From Methylobacterium sp. 77 (GTDB taxonomy: Bacteria > Pseudomonadota > Alphaproteobacteria > Rhizobiales > Beijerinckiaceae): a DNA stretch of 64,000 nucleotides. Where the stretch lies: the NCBI RefSeq assembly GCF_000372825.1, contig NZ_KB910516.1:2895825-2959824 (forward strand), given 5' to 3'. The notes beneath the pieces are model-generated. The model had not been told where the DNA came from. It made no database searches and saw nothing but the letters and a program-made list of their open reading frames with translations. Positions 59,011 to 64,000 of the stretch are shown here, piece after piece (the first letter of the stretch is position 1; the number at the start of each line of letters is the position of its first letter). A program made the position numbers and the translations under genes.

Positions 59011-60074
59011 CGCCGCACTCCACCGCTCTTCGAGACGAGGTGACCGCGCTGGTCCGGCAGTGCGGCAAGCGCTTCGATGGCGGCCAGCGGCGGCGCGACG
59101 GGCGCATGGGTGCGCTCGGCGGCCCGGAGCTTGGCCGACCGCGAGCGCGGATTGGCATGGACCTCGGAATCGGAGGCGGTCACCGGTCCCTTGGTCACCA
59201 TGGCGAAGCTGCGCGGCGTCGGCGCGTCGGCGCTCGGCATGTGGCGCGACGCCTGGGCGGCCCGTCCGCTGCGTGCCGAGAAGAACTGCTTGACGATGCG
59301 GTCTTCGAGCGAATGGAAGGTGACCACCGCGAGGCGCCCGCCGGGACGCAGGATCCGCTCGGCGGCATGCAGGGCCTGGACGAGTTCGCCGAGTTCGTCG
59401 TTCACGGCGATGCGCAGGCCCTGGAAGGTCCGCGTCGCCGGATGGATGCCGCTGGCGGGATCCGCCCAGACGACGCTCGACACGATCTCGGCCAGGGCCG
59501 CCGTGGTCTCGATCCGACCTTTCCGCCTCGCTTCGATGATGGCGCGCGCCACCGCCCGCGAGCGGCGCTCCTCGCCGTAATGGAAGATGATGTCGGCGAG
59601 CGTCGCCTCCTCGGCGCCGTTGACGAGATCGGCGGCGCTTTGGCCGGCGCGCTCCATGCGCATGTCGAGGGGGCCGTCGTTGCGGAAGGAGAAGCCGCGA
59701 TCGGCCTGGTCGATCTGCATCGAGGAGACGCCGATATCGAGGACCACGGCATCGGCCGATTCGGCGCCCTGATCGCGCACGAGGGTATCGAGAGTGCCGA
59801 AGCGGCCGGAGACCAGGGTCAGGCGACCCTCGGACGCGGCCACGAGGCTCGCACCGCCGGCGATGGCGTTGGGATCGCGGTCGATGGCGAGCACGTGCAG
59901 GCCGGGTTCGGCCCGCAGCATCGCGCTCGTATAGCCACCCGCACCGAAGGTTCCGTCGACGGCCAGGGACGCATCGCCGAGCGCCAGGGATTCCACGACC
60001 TCCGCCAGGAGAACGGGGATGTGGGGCGCTGCCTCGGGCGAAGCGCCGGGAACGTCGCGACCGCGGATCGTCAT
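59007..60074 (-). CDS. rsmH: 16S rRNA m4C1402 methyltransferase
   Basis: This enzyme methylates N4 of C1402 of 16S rRNA (formerly MraW). From ATG 60074 ([10 protein letters not shown]) it has 355 aa. Motifs: [13 protein letters not shown], the SAM motif [34 protein letters not shown], and [14 protein letters not shown]. It heads the dcw genes present here. The frame stays open to 60344 but that extension is Arg/Pro-rich and unlike the family. mraZ, which usually precedes it, is not found in the 403 bp upstream. Confidence 0.95.
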   Translation of the reverse strand: MTIRGRDVPGASPEAAPHIPVLLAEVVESLALGDASLAVDGTFGAGGYTSAMLRAEPGLHVLAIDRDPNAIAGGASLVAASEGRLTLVSGRFGTLDTLVRDQGAESADAVVLDIGVSSMQIDQADRGFSFRNDGPLDMRMERAGQSAADLVNGAEEATLADIIFHYGEERRSRAVARAIIEARRKGRIETTAALAEIVSSVVWADPASGIHPATRTFQGLRIAVNDELGELVQALHAAERILRPGGRLAVVTFHSLEDRIVKQFFSARSGRAAQASRHMPSADAPTPRSFAMVTKGPVTASDSEVHANPRSRSAKLRAAERTHAPVAPPLAAIEALAALPDQRGHLVSKSGGVRR

Positions 60075-60477
60075 GCCGAGACCCGATCGACGGCCCGGAA
60101 CGGGGCGGGCCGAAGCCACGCGGATCTGGGAGAAGCGAATCTCGGACGCCGGGCGGCGACGGGAAAATGGATGTGGCGCATGCGTCCCTGCGGCGGGCAT
60201 CGACCGCTCCGAGGCGGCCGGAAGAGACGGAACGGCAAGGCAGGAAGAGACGTCGCGGACGCGGCCCGCTCTCGGCCCCCGGCGATCGCGCAGCGCGTCC
60301 GCCGTTCCCAAAATCGCCGCTGACGAAGTGATTCCGGGTAACATGAGCCTCTGAGCACCGTCAACGCGAGGACCCGGATGGGAGCCGCCGACAGCGATCA
60401 GACCTCAGCAAGGTTAACCGACGGTAAGTTTTCACTCGTAATCTGTGCGCTGAAGCAGGGTCAGTCAAAGGTTCCGC
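60075..60477. other. Upstream region of the dcw cluster, no gene seen
   Basis: No mraZ-like or other convincing ORF occurs in this stretch. A TTAA at 60415 is followed by TAAG rather than TTAA at the right spacing, so it is not a CtrA box. The promoter of rsmH probably lies here but I cannot place it. Confidence 0.5.
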
Positions 60478-61470
60478 CTACATCGCCGGGGAGCGCCGAG
60501 CCCCCGACCGATCCGCATGGTGATCGAGAGCGAGACGCATGTGTTCCATGCAGACCGGCCCGCCATGCCCTTCGGACTCGACGATGGAAAGACGGCTCGC
60601 CGGCCAATTCCGATGAAGTCGCCACGCGGTCACGGCGGGCCCGCTGATATCGTGCCGCCCATGGATGAGGTGGACGGGGATATGGACGATCGATGGGATC
60701 CGCCGGAGAATGATATCCGCGCCGGACAGGAACGCATCCTGCGCCCAGTAATGGGCCACGAGAGTCGCGAAATTCAGACTTTCGTCCGAATGCCCGGAGG
60801 GAATCGCTGCGTCGGCGATCGCAGAGCGAAGAGGATCGAGCGAAACGTGTACCGTCTCCCAGGTATTCCAGGCTCGCGAAGCACGGAGGCGATCCTCGCG
60901 CACGTCGTATCGCAGTCGACGCGCGTAGGCTTCGACGATCCGTTCTCCGGCCTCCGCTTCGGCGCTCCGCGCGAAAGCGTCCCAAGCCTCCGGAAAGACG
61001 CAGCCCACGCCTTCGGTGATCCAATCCACCTCCCTGCGGCTGGTGGTCGTCACCGCCACGAGGATCAGGGCCGAAACCCTTCCGGAATGAGCCTGGGCAT
61101 AGGCCAAAGCCAGAGTGGTTCCCCACGAGACGCCCGTGACCACCCACGTCTCGATCCCGAGATGCCGTCTGATCGCTTCGATATCGACGATCAGCGCCTG
61201 CGTGGTGTTCGACCCCAGCGTATCGAGCGCTTCGCAGGCGCGCGGGCGACTCCGGCCACAACCGCGCTGGTCGATTCCGACGATCAGATAACGCTCAGGG
61301 TCGAAATGGCGTCGATAGCCGCCAGGACCCAGGCCGCTTCCCGGTCCTCCGTGGAGGTAGAGCGCTGGCGTACCGTGCGGATTGCCCGATGTTTCCCAGT
61401 AGATGTCCTGGCCGTCCGCGGTCGCCAACAGGCCACAATCGAAGGGCTCGATCGCCGGGTATGATGGCAT
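60478..61470 (-). CDS. pip: Prolyl aminopeptidase
   Basis: An alpha/beta-hydrolase that removes N-terminal proline. 330 aa, normal for the family. The oxyanion region is YLHGGPGSGLG and HFDPERYLIVGIDQRGCGRS. The nucleophile elbow is GVSWGTTLALAYAQ. The C-terminal HGRHDISGPA (Asp) and ESEGHGG (His) complete the triad. ATG 61470 has GGGGAG at 7 bases. It lies on the same strand as rsmH downstream and 116 bp from rnpB upstream. Confidence 0.94.
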   Translation of the reverse strand: MPSYPAIEPFDCGLLATADGQDIYWETSGNPHGTPALYLHGGPGSGLGPGGYRRHFDPERYLIVGIDQRGCGRSRPRACEALDTLGSNTTQALIVDIEAIRRHLGIETWVVTGVSWGTTLALAYAQAHSGRVSALILVAVTTTSRREVDWITEGVGCVFPEAWDAFARSAEAEAGERIVEAYARRLRYDVREDRLRASRAWNTWETVHVSLDPLRSAIADAAIPSGHSDESLNFATLVAHYWAQDAFLSGADIILRRIPSIVHIPVHLIHGRHDISGPAVTAWRLHRNWPASRLSIVESEGHGGPVCMEHMRLALDHHADRSGARRSPAM

Positions 61471-61585
61471 TCGAAACTCCCCTGGACCGCGCCTGTCTCC
61501 GGTCGGAGGTATCACACCCGTTCGGTTCGGAACCCCAACGTCTTCGCGCCATCGCATGGGCGACGCGAGACAGGTTCGGACAAGG

Positions 61586-62003
<418 letters not shown>

Positions 62004-62006
62004 GCG

Positions 62007-62036
62007 GATGTGCGCCGCCATCGGGCGGAAGGTCAA
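62007..62036 (-). promoter_or_regulatory. Probable rnpB promoter
   Basis: On the minus strand TTGACC (62036-62031) and CACATC (62012-62007) are 18 bases apart. The -10 ends about 6 bases before the P1 5' end, and resembles the TACATC of the tRNA-His promoter. Confidence 0.45.
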
Positions 62037-62167
62037 GGAGCGCCATGCCCATCGAGGCGCCACGCCGTGATTTTGTTCATCGGCTTGTTCGGCCCTCCGG
62101 GCGGCCCTAGCTCCCCGGAGGGAGGTCGCGCCCGAAAGGCCGCCTCCGCCAACGTGAGGAGATGACC

Positions 62168-62344
62168 ATGGCCATCACGGATTTTGCCTGGACGCTCGAG
62201 AACGTTCAGGAACTCCGGACGCTGGCGCGCGAGCGCGTGCCGGTCTCCATCATCAGCCTGAAGCTCAAACGGCCGATCGACATCGTCTCGGCCAAGCTCG
62301 CCGAACTCGGCATCACGCCGGTCAGCGACGTCGGCGGCGAGTAG
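62168..62344 (+). CDS. Small helix-turn-helix-like protein
   Basis: A 58-aa protein. ATG 62168 has GAGGAG 6 bases upstream; an ATG at 62162 directly abuts it and is less likely. The sequence reads AWTLENVQELRTLARERVP followed by VSIISLKLKRPIDIVSAKLAELGI, which resembles the Myb/SANT-like HTH at the N-terminus of GcrA. A DNA-binding role is inferred and could be wrong. It diverges from rnpB. Confidence 0.72.
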   Translation: MAITDFAWTLENVQELRTLARERVPVSIISLKLKRPIDIVSAKLAELGITPVSDVGGE

Positions 62345-62435
62345 GCCGCCGCGGAATCGGCCGCCCAGCGAGGAGCCCTCGCAGGCGGATATCGAGCGGG
62401 GCGCGCGATGCCGCGCCCCGCATCGTCGGGCGGAC

Positions 62436-62876
62436 CTACCAGGAGCCGGTATTCTCCATGGAAGCCCAGGGCTCCTGCGGCGGCTTCGCCTCGCCCTTCT
62501 GCAGGATCTCGATGGAAATGCCGTCGGGCGACTTCACGAAGGCCATGTAGCCGTCGCGCGGCGGCCGGTTGATGGTCACGCCCTTGTCCTGAAGCCGCGC
62601 GCAGAACGCGTAGATATCGTCCACCTGATAGGCGAGATGGCCGAAATTGCGCCCGCCCGAATAGGTCTCCGGGTCCCAGTTGTAGGTCAGCTCGATCTGG
62701 GGCGCCTTGGTCTCCTTGGCGGTGTCGTAATCGCCGGGTGCGGCGAGGAAGACCAGGGTGAAACGACCCTTCTCGTTGTCGATCCGGCGCGTCTCCTGCA
62801 GGCCGAACGTGTCGACGTAGAAGGCGAGCGCCTTGTCCAGATCCGCCACGCGGACCATCGTGTGAAGGTATTCCAT
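62436..62876 (-). CDS. gloA: Lactoylglutathione lyase (glyoxalase I)
   Basis: This enzyme isomerises the hemithioacetal of methylglyoxal and glutathione to S-lactoylglutathione. 146 aa. The vicinal-oxygen-chelate fold has MEYLHTMVRVADLDKALAFY with the first metal His, LELTYNW-type IELTYNWDPETY with the Glu, FGHLAYQVDDIYAFC with the second His, and SPDGISIEILQKG with the second Glu. ATG 62876 is chosen; the frame is open to 62951 but that part is Pro/Arg-rich. Start of pepN lies divergently 168 bp away. Confidence 0.95.
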   Translation of the reverse strand: MEYLHTMVRVADLDKALAFYVDTFGLQETRRIDNEKGRFTLVFLAAPGDYDTAKETKAPQIELTYNWDPETYSGGRNFGHLAYQVDDIYAFCARLQDKGVTINRPPRDGYMAFVKSPDGISIEILQKGEAKPPQEPWASMENTGSW

Positions 62877-63044
62877 GGTTGTTCCGTTCTCCGGTTGATG
62901 CCGCCTATGTGGCCCGGCTATGCCGGGCGTCAACGCCGCGAGGCCTTCCACGCCGTCGAACCGCTCCGCTTCTGAAGGCGCAAAGCCGAGCGGTCCGGGA
63001 ATGCGGGGCCGCCCTCCTCCTCCTCACCGATCGGGACAGACCGC

Positions 63045-64000
63045 ATGCGCACCGAAACCCCGATCCTGATCCGTCTCGAGGATTACCGGCCGAGCGACTA
63101 CCTCATCGACACGGTGGAGCTCGACATGCGCCTCCACCCCCGCGAGACGCGGGTCGTCGCCACCCTGGCTTTGCGCCCCAACCCGGCGGGACGCCCGAAC
63201 GCTCCCCTGGTGCTCGATGGCGACGACCTCGTGCTGGTGGGGCTCACCCTCGACGGCACGGTCCTCGACGAGGCGGCCTATTCCGCGAGCGCATCGGCGC
63301 TGACGCTGCACGCGCCCCCGCAAGCCCCCTTCACGCTGACGATCGAGACCCGGATCGACCCCACCGCCAACACCAAGCTCATGGGCTTGTACCGGTCGAG
63401 CGGCGTCTACTGCACCCAGTGCGAGGCGGACGGCTTCCGCCGGATCACCTACTTCCTCGACCGGCCCGATGTGATGGCGGTCTACACGACCCGGATCGAG
63501 GCCGACGCGGCCGAGGCGCCGGTCCTTCTCGGCAACGGCAACCTGAGAGAATCCGGCCCCGCCGGCCCCGGCCGTCACTACGCGGTCTGGGACGACCCCC
63601 ACCCGAAGCCCGCTTATCTCTTCGCCCTGGTCGGCGGACGGCTCGACCGGGTCTCGCGCGACTTCACCACCGTGGACGGCCGCGCCGTCACCCTCGCCGT
63701 CTACGTGGAGCCGGGCAAGGCGGACCGGGCGGGCTATGCCCTCGACGCCATCGCCCGCTCGATGACCTGGGACGAGGAGGCGTTCGGCCGCGCCTACGAC
63801 CTCGACGTCTTCAACGTCGTGGCGGTGTCCGACTTCAACATGGGCGCCATGGAGAACAAGGGCCTCAACATCTTCAACGACAAGTACGTCCTCGCCTCGC
63901 CCGAAACCGCCACCGACGCGGATTACGCGGCCGTCGAGAGGATCATCGCCCACGAGTATTTTCACAACTGGTCGGGCAACCGCGTCACCTGCCGCGACTG
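63045..64000 (+). CDS. pepN: Aminopeptidase N (5' part; runs off the window)
   Basis: A zinc M1-family aminopeptidase of the PepN type. The first 318 residues are present and no stop occurs before the right edge. The N-terminal domain begins MRTETPILIRLEDYRPSDYL. The exopeptidase motif GAMEN includes E270; the zinc site HEYFHNW has H303, E304 and H307. GLYRSSGVYCTQCEADGFRR is typical of bacterial PepN. The start is ATG 63045. The gene continues beyond base 64000. Confidence 0.95.
   Translation, partial: MRTETPILIRLEDYRPSDYLIDTVELDMRLHPRETRVVATLALRPNPAGRPNAPLVLDGDDLVLVGLTLDGTVLDEAAYSASASALTLHAPPQAPFTLTIETRIDPTANTKLMGLYRSSGVYCTQCEADGFRRITYFLDRPDVMAVYTTRIEADAAEAPVLLGNGNLRESGPAGPGRHYAVWDDPHPKPAYLFALVGGRLDRVSRDFTTVDGRAVTLAVYVEPGKADRAGYALDAIARSMTWDEEAFGRAYDLDVFNVVAVSDFNMGAMENKGLNIFNDKYVLASPETATDADYAAVERIIAHEYFHNWSGNRVTCRD

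Noticed and set aside
60412..60430. CtrA box upstream of rsmH
   Set aside because: TTAA is followed by TAAG at the N7 spacing, and TTAC with N6 on the other strand; neither fits TTAA-N7-TTAA.
63024..63965. 313-residue minus-strand ORF at the right edge
   Set aside because: The plus strand encodes PepN with GAMEN and HExxH motifs; the minus-strand frame shows no family.

Overview
The window is a chromosomal segment of a high-GC alphaproteobacterium. It is most likely a member of the Methylobacteriaceae (Methylobacterium or Methylorubrum type). The evidence is a tRNA-His of the alphaproteobacterial kind (no G-1, discriminator A73), a PdhS/PleC-type kinase, a phasin, a cytochrome c-553I/XoxG-like protein of the sort used in methanol oxidation, the hisF-hisE-coaA order, and an alphaproteobacterial dcw cluster. 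Genes are densely packed. I see no prophage, insertion sequence, CRISPR array or clear genomic island. Nearly all very long antisense ORFs are composition shadows. The genus is an inference; the class is well supported.

Layout. 1-9 kb: a ClC channel, tRNA-His, then envelope-related genes (lytic transglycosylase-like protein, receiver-domain protein, two transglutaminase-like proteins, an L,D-transpeptidase), small proteins and a phasin. 9-14 kb: a large PAS histidine kinase, an orphan periplasmic binding protein and a small secreted protein. 14-20.5 kb: acetate metabolism (acs, a DUF485 protein, actP) and an MHS-type carboxylate transporter. 20.6-30 kb: DUF2252, purH, a heparinase II/III-like protein, a secreted protein, a secreted papain-like protein, rsmB, an SdhAF4 homologue and a second L,D-transpeptidase. 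30-38 kb: bluB with a terminated RNA upstream, DUF2794, a BI-1 membrane protein, a YbbA/YbbP-type ABC exporter diverging from an SGNH esterase and thpR, and a c-type cytochrome. 38-46 kb: coaA-hisE-hisF, a dgcA-dgcN pair for D-glutamate use, a maleylacetoacetate isomerase-like GST and a type II NADH dehydrogenase. 45.7-51 kb: a hybrid kinase and an O-antigen-ligase-like protein. 51-60 kb: the first half of the dcw cluster on the minus strand (rsmH, ftsL, ftsI, murE, murF, mraY, murD). 60-64 kb: a prolyl aminopeptidase, rnpB, a small HTH-like protein, gloA and the 5' part of pepN.

How the genes work together. The dominant theme is envelope and peptidoglycan biology: precursor synthesis and septal transpeptidation (dcw), L,D-crosslinking, a lytic transglycosylase-like protein, a heparinase-like protein and an O-antigen ligase. 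Cell-cycle signalling genes (a PdhS-like kinase, a hybrid kinase ending in an HPt domain) lie nearby, and a perfect CtrA-type box sits at 25623-25637. The second theme is C2/C1 carbon handling: acetate activation and uptake, a PHB phasin and a methanol-type cytochrome. The most interesting non-coding signals are a terminated RNA upstream of bluB, a possible ybhL leader before the BI-1 gene, an inverted repeat in front of the phasin, the CtrA box and a set of GC-rich intergenic palindromes.
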